Shown here: positions 1-8,188 of the stretch, in pieces
Numbering within the stretch: position 1 is the stretch's first letter
Layout of the letters: every line of letters begins with the position of its first letter
DNA from: JABWBD01 sp040768665
GTDB taxonomy: Bacteria; Planctomycetota; Planctomycetia; Pirellulales; Thermoguttaceae
Assembly: GCA_040768665.1 (NCBI GenBank)
Contig: JAXGMN010000047.1
Coordinates: 1 to 64,000, forward strand
DNA length: 64,000 nt
Direction of reading: 5' to 3'
Translations under genes and position numbers: made by a program
The notes under the pieces: generated by a model
Told to the model about the DNA's origin: nothing
The model's input: only the letters and a program-made list of their open reading frames with translations
The model's database searches: none

Positions 1-23
1 GAACCTCCAACACCCCAACTTCG

Positions 24-63
24 ACTAATCCACTAATCCACTAATCCATTCATCCATTCATCC
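24..63. repeat. short 8-nt tandem repeat upstream of oxidoreductase gene
   Basis: Five consecutive octamers are visible: three copies of ACTAATCC followed by two copies of ATTCATCC. They end about 40 bases before the start of the next gene. The tract could vary in length by slippage; no regulatory role can be shown from the sequence. Confidence 0.7.
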
Positions 64-104
64 AACACTCCCTCCCCCACCGGCACATTCAGGAGCACCT
101 TGCC

Positions 105-1328
105 ATGACAACCCCGACGAGCAACCCGTCCGCCGCAGGTATCTCGCGCCGCCGGTTCCTGGCCAGTGCGGCAGCGGCCGGGGCGATGGCGCTGTCCTCG
201 CAGGCGGTCTGCGGTGAACCGCACGCCCGTTACCGGGTCGCCGTGATCGGCCATACCGGCCGCGGCAACTACGGGCATGGCCTGGACTCGGTGTGGCTCG
301 AGCTCCCGGAAACGCGGATCGTGGCGGTGGCCGATGCCGATCCCACCGGCCTTGCCGCTGCCGTCAAACGCCTGGAGAATCCCAAGCCGTACGACGACTA
401 CCGCCGCATGCTCGACGAGGTGAAGCCCGACCTGGTCGCCATCGGTCCGCGGTGGATCGACCAGCACCGCGACATGGTCGTTGCGGCAGCCGAGCGGGGC
501 GTGCGCGGAATCTACCTGGAAAAGCCGCTCTGCCGCACGCTCGTCGAGGCCGACGAAATGATTGCCGCCTGCGACCGCAACAAGGTCAAAGTCGCCGTAT
601 CCCACCAGACCCGCTACAGCCCGCGACTGGGCGTCGTTCGCGATCTGATCCACGCCGGGAAGATCGGACGCGTGATCGAGATCCGCGGCCGGGGCAAGGA
701 AGACAGCCGCGGCGGAGCCGAAGATCTCTGGGTGCTGGGAACCCATGTCTTCGATCTGACAAACTGCCTTGCCGGACCGCCGCAATGGTGCTTCGCCACG
801 GTGTACCAGGACGGACGACCGATCACCCAAGAGGACGTCAAGCCGGGCAACGAAGGAATCGGGCCGTTGGCCGGAGACGAGGTGCACGCCATGTATCGGC
901 TCAAGGACGGTGTGACCGCCTACTTCGATTCGGTTCGCAACCGGGCCGGCCGGCCGTCGCGGTTCGGACTGCGCGTTTATGGCACGGAAGGCGCAATCGA
1001 GATGGGCACCGGCTTCCTCCCGCCGGCCTACCTGCTCTCCACGTCGTCCTGGTCGCCGGGCCAGAGCGGCACGCAGTGGACGCCCATCACCTCCGCGGGC
1101 GTCGGCAAGCCCGAGCCGCTGGAGAACACCGGCCTCCACGGCGGAAATCTCCTGGCGGTGAAGGATCTGCTGGGCGCAATCGAAGAAGATCGCCAGCCGT
1201 TCTCAAGCATCCACGAAGCCCGCACGGCGACCGAGATGATCGTCGCTGTCTTCGAATCGCAACGGACCGGCGGGCCGGTCGGCTTTCCTCTTGAAACACG
1301 GTACAATCCACTCGGCATGCTGTCCTGA
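105..1328 (+). CDS. Gfo/Idh/MocA family oxidoreductase, Tat-exported
   Basis: A 407-residue predicted NAD(P)-dependent sugar or inositol dehydrogenase-like protein. The N-terminus has a twin-arginine signal (SRRRFLASAAAAG, residues 14-26), so the folded protein is probably exported. The Rossmann start is at about residues 44-52 (VAVIGHTGRG), and the family EKP motif is seen as EKPLCRT near residue 139. The C-terminal half has the usual alpha/beta dimerisation layout of the family. An ATG is preceded by a weak purine-rich site. Planctomycetes carry many such Tat-linked paralogues beside hydrolases and sulfatases. Here the gene converges on an alpha-galactosidase-like gene. The substrate cannot be told from sequence. 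Confidence 0.9.
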   Translation: MTTPTSNPSAAGISRRRFLASAAAAGAMALSSQAVCGEPHARYRVAVIGHTGRGNYGHGLDSVWLELPETRIVAVADADPTGLAAAVKRLENPKPYDDYRRMLDEVKPDLVAIGPRWIDQHRDMVVAAAERGVRGIYLEKPLCRTLVEADEMIAACDRNKVKVAVSHQTRYSPRLGVVRDLIHAGKIGRVIEIRGRGKEDSRGGAEDLWVLGTHVFDLTNCLAGPPQWCFATVYQDGRPITQEDVKPGNEGIGPLAGDEVHAMYRLKDGVTAYFDSVRNRAGRPSRFGLRVYGTEGAIEMGTGFLPPAYLLSTSSWSPGQSGTQWTPITSAGVGKPEPLENTGLHGGNLLAVKDLLGAIEEDRQPFSSIHEARTATEMIVAVFESQRTGGPVGFPLETRYNPLGMLS

Positions 1329-1388
1329 GTGCGGAAAGCGTGGGAGTGGCCGGGGATCCGATAGGCAGTGCGCAGCAGCCGAAGCCCA

Positions 1389-3413
1389 TCAGCGCGCCGG
1401 CGCCGCTTCCAGCACGAGCGTTTCCAGGGGCGCCAGGCGTATCGATGCCGCGGTACCGGCTTCGAGGACCTGTTCCGGTCCGGACTCCTTCTTCCAAGGA
1501 CTCCTCAGCACGTATCGGCTGGCCGCTTTCGCCGGCAGCTCGAAAGCGACAGCCGGGTCGATCGCGATCTCGGATTCCGTCTCCGAAGGATTTCTCAAGG
1601 CCAGGATCCCTTTGCGAGGCGACCACGAGGCGTAGCCGTAGGGCTTGCCTTCGCCCGGATCGCCTCCGATCCAGTGGACGTCGACAAGCACGTCGCCATG
1701 ATTGCGAGCCCAGCGGGCCGCCTCCGCCAGCGCGTCCCAGCCGGCCGGCTGCATCATCCGCGGCGTCATATACAGTTCGTAGGTCTGGGTGCCGCTGCCG
1801 AATCCCATGCGAATTTCGTCGATCAAATCGTCGGCGTCGTCGCTCATCCGGGTTGCCGTGCCGAGTTGCGCATAGCAGACGGTAACGGTCATCAGCGAGT
1901 TGAGCGGGTAAAGCGGGGCCCGGCGGGCGATCATCCGGTGGACGATCATGTCGCGGTACGTGATCCATTGCTGGCGTTCCGGGCCGGCCCCGTGGACGTT
2001 CCAGTCGTGCCCATTCCGCCAGATCGAATCGCCGTAGAGAAGCCACCAGGGCGACGGCCATGTGCCCGTCGTGTTGCTCACGAAAACGTCGCCGCGGTGC
2101 CGGCGGAGTTCCACGATCAACTCCAGCAGCGATTCCACATCCGGAGAAAACTCCGCCCCTGCGCCCGGCGAGTCGATTCCCTGGGCGATCCCGTCGAACT
2201 TGAAGAAGTTTACGCCGTATTTCTCGATCATCTCGACGCAGATGTCCCGATAACGAGCCCGGTACTTGGGGCCGTCGAGCGAGAATCCACGAGCATTCGT
2301 TTCGAAGCCCTGCGTCTTGCCGTACTCGATCCGCTCCTTCTTCGCCTGCGCGTAGCCACCCCAGGGCGAAAGCCAAACGCCAAGCGACGCGCCGTACTTC
2401 TTAGCCGCGGTCTTCAGCGGCGCGAACCCCCGCGGGAAACCATCGTGAAACTGCCACAGCGTCTCGTTATCGTCCCAACCGTCGTCGAAACAGAAGGAGT
2501 CGAGCCGGACGCCCCGCTTTTCCGTCAGTTCGCGGCCGAAACACTCAATGACGTCGAGGCATTGCGGTTCGTTCATCTTGCGGTCGGGCCAGGCAATATC
2601 CCACCAGGAATTGTAGTGGAGGAACAACTGATACGGCCGCGCCCGACGCTGCTCCAGGTAATGCAGAAAACCCCGGCGAAGCTGCCCCGGCGGCACCACG
2701 CCGATCACCGCCGACCGCGACCAGCCATCGTTCTGACCTCCCAAGCGATATACCCGTGCCGAGCAGACCGCGCGGGCCTCTTCCATCCGGGCAGTTGCCG
2801 TGGGATGCTCGACGGCGAAGAACAGGTTGCCGGCGACCACCGGCGATCCGTCCACCTCGCCAACGACTTTCGCCTGCGGAGCATCAAGGTCCAGCAGAAT
2901 CACCTCCCGCACGTCGTGGTTTGCATCCCTCGTCTCCAGCGTCAACTGCTGAACCACGTAGTTGGCCCCATCGCGAATCGTGGCTTTCCACTGCGCCCGG
3001 ATTCTGCCGTCGTGCGATTCCAACGGCAGTCTGGCTTCCCAACCGGGCATCCGCTGAATGGCCGGAACGGCAGCCGGATCCGGGGCAAGGCGTTCGAGGT
3101 TCGGCTCGCCGATGCGACGTAGCCGGGAGGAGCCGATCCGTTCACCGGCCTCATGAACGATCGTGAAAGCGTCGCGACCGCGGACCGTAGGAGCACCGGT
3201 GATGCGGTCGGCAACCTCCGACAAGGCGAGCTTTCCGGGCCCCAGATCCCATGCGACCGAGAGGACGTTGTTCTCCAGCACGAGGCGGTCGCCGTCGAGC
3301 CGGGCAGAGGCTTCGCCCGGTTCAGGACCGGGGAACTCGACGGCGGGACAGAGGGAGGCGGCGGCGATCAGGATGCCAAGCATCATCGCGGAGAAGAACA
3401 TGTTGCTGCGCAT
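1389..3413 (-). CDS. secreted alpha-galactosidase-like glycoside hydrolase (GH36/GH27 clan)
   Basis: A 674-residue protein with an N-terminal hydrophobic signal peptide (about residues 5-24), a beta-rich N-terminal domain and a TIM barrel. The clan GH-D nucleophile segment is visible as FFKFDGIAQG with Asp407. Upstream barrel strands include SFCFDDGWDDNE (from about residue 306) and SLGVWLSPWGGY (from about 343). This pattern is typical of GH36-type alpha-galactosidases, which retain configuration and release terminal alpha-galactose. Exact specificity (alpha-galactosidase or alpha-N-acetylgalactosaminidase) is not resolved. It is followed on the same strand by a DUF6807 gene 12 bases upstream, so the two could be co-transcribed. 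It acts outside the cytoplasm if the signal peptide works. Confidence 0.8.
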   Translation of the reverse strand: MRSNMFFSAMMLGILIAAASLCPAVEFPGPEPGEASARLDGDRLVLENNVLSVAWDLGPGKLALSEVADRITGAPTVRGRDAFTIVHEAGERIGSSRLRRIGEPNLERLAPDPAAVPAIQRMPGWEARLPLESHDGRIRAQWKATIRDGANYVVQQLTLETRDANHDVREVILLDLDAPQAKVVGEVDGSPVVAGNLFFAVEHPTATARMEEARAVCSARVYRLGGQNDGWSRSAVIGVVPPGQLRRGFLHYLEQRRARPYQLFLHYNSWWDIAWPDRKMNEPQCLDVIECFGRELTEKRGVRLDSFCFDDGWDDNETLWQFHDGFPRGFAPLKTAAKKYGASLGVWLSPWGGYAQAKKERIEYGKTQGFETNARGFSLDGPKYRARYRDICVEMIEKYGVNFFKFDGIAQGIDSPGAGAEFSPDVESLLELIVELRRHRGDVFVSNTTGTWPSPWWLLYGDSIWRNGHDWNVHGAGPERQQWITYRDMIVHRMIARRAPLYPLNSLMTVTVCYAQLGTATRMSDDADDLIDEIRMGFGSGTQTYELYMTPRMMQPAGWDALAEAARWARNHGDVLVDVHWIGGDPGEGKPYGYASWSPRKGILALRNPSETESEIAIDPAVAFELPAKAASRYVLRSPWKKESGPEQVLEAGTAASIRLAPLETLVLEAAPAR

Positions 3414-3425
3414 GGCGAGGCTCCT

Positions 3426-4690
3426 TTATGGATTGACCACGACTTCCACCGGTTCAACAAAATCGATGCTCAGCGCTTTGGCCGCTTCCGGTGTGATCTC
3501 TCCCTCCTGAAGCCAGATGCGATAGTTCACGTCGAGGTCTTTGCCTTCGTCGAGCTCATATTCGAAATACGAGCCGAACCGGCCATAGTTCCGTTCGCTG
3601 AAGCGGGCCTCCGTGGGATTCGACGGGTGGTCGACGTAGACGCACGTGTGCCGCTTCCCGTCCAAGACGAAGCTGCACGCCAGCCACGGCAGGTTTACGC
3701 ATGCCGGATCGCGGCCTTGTGGTCCCAGTTGCGGGTCTCGCCCAAGGCGCCTTTGCCGTCTGGCCGCAGGTAGTAGGTGTCCTCGGCGGTCTTCTCGGCA
3801 ACCTCCTTGTCGGCACGGAAATGAAAACCGGCATGCTGGGGATCGCCGTCCAGCTTGACCTTGCCAACCTTGCTCGACAGCCGCGAGGCAAACTCGACGA
3901 GCGAACCGCCGGGCACGTTGTAGACCGTCATCTCGCGATGCTCGGCCGCGAACACGGTCGGCTCCGGGCTGACCCAGTCGATCGCGGCTCGATGCCGTCC
4001 AAGCACGGCCCCCGCCTCCTCTGCGAGAATTGCTTTGTGCTCCTGGTGTCCGGCGGAGACTCTCCCCCACGTGTTGACGCCCGTCCGGTCGCCGTAGCTG
4101 ATCTTGCTGAATGCGTAGAACAAGCCGCGGTGATGCGGATAGAGTCCGCCCTGGCCGTCGTTGGTGACAAAGCGAGTGCCCCGGGGGTCGTAAAGGTGGT
4201 GAAACGGCTTGCCGGTTTGTTCTTGGCTTTCGGTGGATGTGGCATCGAACGCTCTTCCCATGTAGCGCATCACCGGCCGGTCTTGACAGCTCAACTCGGC
4301 ATACTCGCCTGCCTCGTGCTTCCACGCGAAGCCGGCCGGCTCGGCCGGTTTTGCCGCGATCACGCCCTTCAGTTCGAGCGATTCGCCTCGCTTCAGCCCT
4401 GGCAGGATGAAGTGCAATTCCCGGACGACGCGTCCCTCGGCCGCAACGGCCCGGTTGAACAGGTCCGGCGAAGTCAGTTGGCCGGCAATCTTCTCTCCTG
4501 CTGGGCCGGTGAGCACGACCGAGCGCGCGTCGGCCAGGGCCGTGGGCAGTTGGACCGTCGCGACGGCCGGCACGTTCGTGCGGTCGTGCGCGCCCGCCTT
4601 GACGATGAGTGAAAGCTCCCTTTCCGCAGCAATCCCGGGACACGCCGATCCAACAAGCAACAGGGCGATAACCAAATCAGGCAGCTTCAT
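3426..4690 (-). pseudogene. DUF6807 (PmoA-like) exported protein, frameshifted
   Basis: Two overlapping frames together make one DUF6807 protein. The first frame starts at 4690 with a signal peptide (MKLPDLVIALLLVGSACPG) and ends at 3695 just after DHKAAIRHA. The adjacent frame continues with VNLPWLACSFVLDG and ends with DFVEPVEVVVNP at 3426. One base is therefore gained or lost near 3700-3715. The His-rich stretch YPHHRGLFYAFSKI and the DHPSNPTEARFSERNYG segment are typical of this family of exported planctomycete/bacteroidete proteins of uncertain biochemical role, often found with Gfo/Idh oxidoreductases. The frameshift may be real or an assembly indel, because both halves are well preserved. 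The start at 4690 is preferred to 4750 because it begins the signal peptide. Confidence 0.75.
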
Positions 4691-4842
4691 CGAAGGGGTG
4701 CTCCGTGAGGGTGGGCAGCGATCATTTGGCAGGATGACAGAAGACGCCATTCAGGGTAGCACGCCGGCCGGGTGGATGCAATGAAAGGTCACTGACGAAA
4801 GCCCGAATTCCTGTTCTTCCGGTAGGATGGTGAAACATCCTC

Positions 4843-4930
4843 TTCATCCGTGCCCCGGCTTTGCCATCCGTGCTACTTTGTCTGTCGTTCATTCTTATAG
4901 CACGGATGGCAAAGCCGGGGCACGGATGAA
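4843..4930. repeat. 33-bp-arm palindrome, copy 1 (flanks GxxExxY gene)
   Basis: A perfect inverted repeat with 33-base arms (4843-4875 and 4898-4930) around a 22-base loop. The arms contain TGCCCCGGCTTTGCCATCCG. A near-identical element in the same orientation lies at 5772-5858, on the other side of the GxxExxY gene. It is too strong to be chance. It lies downstream of the GxxExxY gene and upstream of the DUF6807 gene, both on the minus strand. Confidence 0.9.
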
Positions 4931-4942
4931 AGAAATAAGAGA

Positions 4943-5743
4943 TTACTTGCCGCGAAACCGGAGTGCATCGATCCGCAGTTCCGTGCGTCCGAAATCGACG
5001 GCGACTCCCCACGGCAGATTGAGCGTCTTGAGGCATGACAATCCCAGGCTCTTGTTGAATTCATTGTTGTTGAACTGCGCAGTCAACGTCAGCACAAATC
5101 GATCTTCGATGACGAAGCACTCCAGCGCGCTTTCATGCACCACGTGCTGACGGAAAGTTGCCTTCGCCAGCGGGCGAACCAGAACCGTCAGGCCGGCCGC
5201 TGCCAGCGAGCACAGCACCAGCTTCTCTGTAACGGCAAGGCTGTAGCCGGTGTGATGCGAACCGTAGACGAGTCGTAGTGCGTTGCGGATTTCTACCCCG
5301 ATCTCACGGTCTTGCCCGGCGATCTCGGTTGCCCAGTGCGACCAATCCTCCGACAGGTGTGTCTGCGGCGGATCGTAGACTCGACGTTCCACATGCACGC
5401 GGTCCAGGCCCATGTTGACCAGCAGGCCCAGCCGGCCATCGCGAGCCCGCAGGTAGTCAAACAACTGCAACTCCTCGGACGGCCCCAAAAGCCGCGGCAA
5501 GGATTTCATTTCCACGATAATCTCATTCCAGGCGACGAAGTCCGGGTATAGAACAGTCGCCTCTCGCCCGGCAACCAGCAGCGGCACGGCCGGCTTGCTC
5601 AAAACCGGCAGAGCCTGTTCGGCCACCCAGATGTTATAAGCCTGATGGTAAGCCTCTTCGTGCCGCCCCAACCCCACTTCGTTTTGGACGATGAAGAATC
5701 CACAGATAAGCTGCTCGGTTTCCTCGCGGTAAATCAGGTCCAT
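4943..5743 (-). CDS. GxxExxY family protein (PD-(D/E)XK nuclease-like)
   Basis: A 266-residue protein whose first 130 residues match the GxxExxY family. The signature is seen as GRHEEAY (residues 26-32), and a nuclease-like core follows in YPDFVAWNEIIVEMK, giving Asp68, Glu78 and Lys80. The family is widespread, of unknown function, and usually 120-130 residues. This protein has an additional C-terminal half of about 130 residues that I do not recognise. The start is placed at MDLIYREETE (5743): the open frame extends to 5821, but that extension only translates the flanking palindrome. The gene lies between two directly repeated copies of that palindrome. Confidence 0.8.
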   Translation of the reverse strand: MDLIYREETEQLICGFFIVQNEVGLGRHEEAYHQAYNIWVAEQALPVLSKPAVPLLVAGREATVLYPDFVAWNEIIVEMKSLPRLLGPSEELQLFDYLRARDGRLGLLVNMGLDRVHVERRVYDPPQTHLSEDWSHWATEIAGQDREIGVEIRNALRLVYGSHHTGYSLAVTEKLVLCSLAAAGLTVLVRPLAKATFRQHVVHESALECFVIEDRFVLTLTAQFNNNEFNKSLGLSCLKTLNLPWGVAVDFGRTELRIDALRFRGK

Positions 5744-5771
5744 GCGCCTGTTGCCTTTCTCGTTGATCCTC

Positions 5772-5858
5772 TTCAGCCGTGCCCCGGCCTTGCCATCCGT
5801 GCTAGTTTGTCTGTCGTTCATTCTTATAGCACGGATGGCAAAGCCGGGGAACGGATGA
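5772..5858. repeat. 33-bp-arm palindrome, copy 2 (flanks GxxExxY gene)
   Basis: Second copy of the 4843-4930 element, in the same orientation, with a few mismatches in the arms (for example CTTCAGCCGT in place of CTTCATCCGT). The loop, containing TCTGTCGTTCATTCTTA, is conserved. The copies are about 930 bases apart and bracket the GxxExxY gene; this one ends 26 bases before the stop of the next minus-strand gene. Confidence 0.88.
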
Positions 5859-5884
5859 CGATGTGGGACAAAAACAGGAGCCGC

Positions 5885-8188
5885 TTACGTCGACCGTCGC
5901 AGGATCTCACGGACGGCGTCTGGACTAGTGCCTCGGAAAACAAGATAGACTCGCGGACCAACCACGATTTCATACGCTCCACCGCTGCGGCGAACCGGCT
6001 CTTTCCTTCCGAACGGCCGCATGACCACCAGGCGATCTTCCGCCATCGGCAGGCGTAGCGCGACTTGGCCTTCTGCCGCCCAGGCAAGGACATACGTGTC
6101 TTCCGGCGAGCCCTTCCGGCGAAACAGGTATCCCTTGATCGCATCATCGCTCAGCGGCACCGGTTCGATCTGGACCAGCTCATAGCGACCCTGCTCGTCC
6201 AACAGCAGGTGGTGCTCGCGGCGATCGGCAAGAATTCGCCGCTGGGCATCGGTCAGCCCGCGGCCTTCGCGCGATCGCTGGTAGGTATCGCGCTGCTGGT
6301 AGCAGGATACATAGTGGGCGTCGGCCGGCGCGACGTTCTTGAGAATCTCGCGGTCCGCGTCCGACAAATGGCCGCCGAGCCTCGCGTCCTCCCAGGTCTT
6401 GATCGCGGCGAGGCAGTCGTCGGCCCTGGGATTGGCCCCAATCTCTTCCAGGCTGGCGTGCAGCGAGATCGGGCAGTCCCATGCGGCTGCGCGGCTGGCG
6501 ATGTATTCGAACACGTCGGGCCCCGCGCAGCCCGCCTTGCTCCGCCCGAACCGGCCAAGCCACCCGAACTGGATCCGCGAGAAGTCCAGCTCGCGCGCGG
6601 CCGCCGTGGGGCAAGGCATCAGGCGGCAAAAGTCCTTCATGCCCTCGGACGGGGCGACCACGTCGTACGCGTTGCTGCGGGTGATCATGTGCCAACTCAG
6701 GTGCGTATAGTGGGCCGATTCGCAGACCGCGGGCGGCGGGTCGAGCAGGCGAAACACCCGGTGCTGCGCGGAAGCAACGTGGTGCCAGAACGGCTCATGC
6801 ACGTCCTCCGCCCCATCGAAGTAGACCATGGCGTAGGGGCCGGTTCGGCGGTAGATCTCCGCGATGCGGCCGGCCACTTCGTCCTGCACGTCGGTCTCCT
6901 GGTCGAGCCGGATGAAGGCCGGCCAGGTATCGACGTCCAACAGCGCTGCCTCGCTGCCTTCGACATGCCGGCCCGCAAGCGAATCCAGTTGACCTCGCCG
7001 GCATCCGCGAAACTCGTAGGGCGGCTGGGCGGCAAATGCCTGGTACTCGACCAGTTCCTTGCCGAGTTTGAGCAGACGGCGGCCGTCGTCGAGCGTGCAA
7101 CCGGCGGGATCTTCCAAGACGGGAATTGTCGAGACGTCAGGTTCGACGTCGGCAGCCAACGTGAAGGTGCGGACCTTGTGCAGGCGGTCGTCGGGCGCCG
7201 GGGTAACGTAGGGGTCCCGCTTGCCGGCCTTGCTATAGTGGATGTGCAATCCCGGCTGCAAGCCTGCCCGGCGGATCGCGTCGGTCACCCGCGTCAGGTC
7301 CGCCATACCGTTGGGATAGCTTTCGTTCCACTCGAAATGTCCCGGGCCTTTGGAGAAAGCGGTGTAGGAGAACAGAAGGACGCGAAAACCGCCCCGCTTG
7401 GCCCAGAGGATATACTCTTCGATGTTCTCCGGCGTCGGTCGGCTCGCCCAGAAATAGGATAACCTCTGCAGTGGCGATCGGCGCGACTTGGCCCCGGCGG
7501 GAAGCTGGAAATCGCGTTCCACCTTCGCCATGCGGTCGAGAAACTCCTCCTTGGTCGCACCGCATCCAAAGAGAACGGCCGTGGCGCCGCGGAACCCGAC
7601 GGCCGCCTCGGCCGCGGCGGTCATTTGGATCGCATCGTCCTGCCGCCAGACTTCAGCATTGGTCTGAAGATTCCCGGCGCAGAGACAGATTCCAAAACGA
7701 TCGTCACGGGCGACGTTGGCCCATTGGCCAAACCGGGGCAACTTGCGGACCTTCAGACGCACCAACTCGATGCGGTCGACGGCTCCTCCCTCGACGCTCA
7801 GCAACTCCAGTGCCGTATACTCTTCCGTGCAACGTACACCGAGGTGAGCCGTTACGTCGGCATCGCCGAATTCAATCGTCAGCGTGTCGCCGCGTCTGGA
7901 CACTCGCGTGGCGGCGAACTGCAAACCGCCACGCCACTGCCAGCGGTCGGTGACTGCCGCATACTTGCCCTCGGCGAGCGGCACCGCACGGCCGCCGCGG
8001 TAGACGACTGCCAGCGGGCGCGGCGGCCCCGGGGCAAGATACTCAATTCCGTCGGGTATTGAAGCCAGGCTCTTGACCGTGCCATCTTCTTCGATCGCAA
8101 GGCGGAGCTGACCCGACTCAAGCACGATCTCCGCGGAAGCAACAGCAGGCACAACCGCGACGGCAAACAGCGTAAGTTGCCAAATCAT
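5885..8188 (-). CDS. secreted TIM-barrel glycoside-hydrolase-like protein, unknown specificity
   Basis: A 767-residue protein starting with a clear signal peptide (MIWQLTLFAVAVVPAVASA). The first 220 residues are beta-rich. A barrel-like region follows, with strand motifs FRVLLFSYTAFSKG, LQPGLHIHYSKAG and AMVYFDGAED; the last would place an acidic residue at a strand end, as in retaining glycosidases. The C-terminus is a short beta domain. I cannot assign a CAZy family. The start at 8188 overlaps the stop of the upstream helicase gene by four bases (ATGA), so translation may be coupled, although an exported carbohydrate protein is an unexpected partner for a BREX helicase. Longer open frame upstream is only helicase antiframe. 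Confidence 0.65.
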   Translation of the reverse strand: MIWQLTLFAVAVVPAVASAEIVLESGQLRLAIEEDGTVKSLASIPDGIEYLAPGPPRPLAVVYRGGRAVPLAEGKYAAVTDRWQWRGGLQFAATRVSRRGDTLTIEFGDADVTAHLGVRCTEEYTALELLSVEGGAVDRIELVRLKVRKLPRFGQWANVARDDRFGICLCAGNLQTNAEVWRQDDAIQMTAAAEAAVGFRGATAVLFGCGATKEEFLDRMAKVERDFQLPAGAKSRRSPLQRLSYFWASRPTPENIEEYILWAKRGGFRVLLFSYTAFSKGPGHFEWNESYPNGMADLTRVTDAIRRAGLQPGLHIHYSKAGKRDPYVTPAPDDRLHKVRTFTLAADVEPDVSTIPVLEDPAGCTLDDGRRLLKLGKELVEYQAFAAQPPYEFRGCRRGQLDSLAGRHVEGSEAALLDVDTWPAFIRLDQETDVQDEVAGRIAEIYRRTGPYAMVYFDGAEDVHEPFWHHVASAQHRVFRLLDPPPAVCESAHYTHLSWHMITRSNAYDVVAPSEGMKDFCRLMPCPTAAARELDFSRIQFGWLGRFGRSKAGCAGPDVFEYIASRAAAWDCPISLHASLEEIGANPRADDCLAAIKTWEDARLGGHLSDADREILKNVAPADAHYVSCYQQRDTYQRSREGRGLTDAQRRILADRREHHLLLDEQGRYELVQIEPVPLSDDAIKGYLFRRKGSPEDTYVLAWAAEGQVALRLPMAEDRLVVMRPFGRKEPVRRSGGAYEIVVGPRVYLVFRGTSPDAVREILRRST

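Noticed and set aside
4722..5036. Open frames starting with MNDRQSSTDGKAG or MNDRQTSTDGKAG
   Set aside because: These peptides are translations of the palindrome loop and arm at 4843-4930 and 5772-5858, not conserved proteins.
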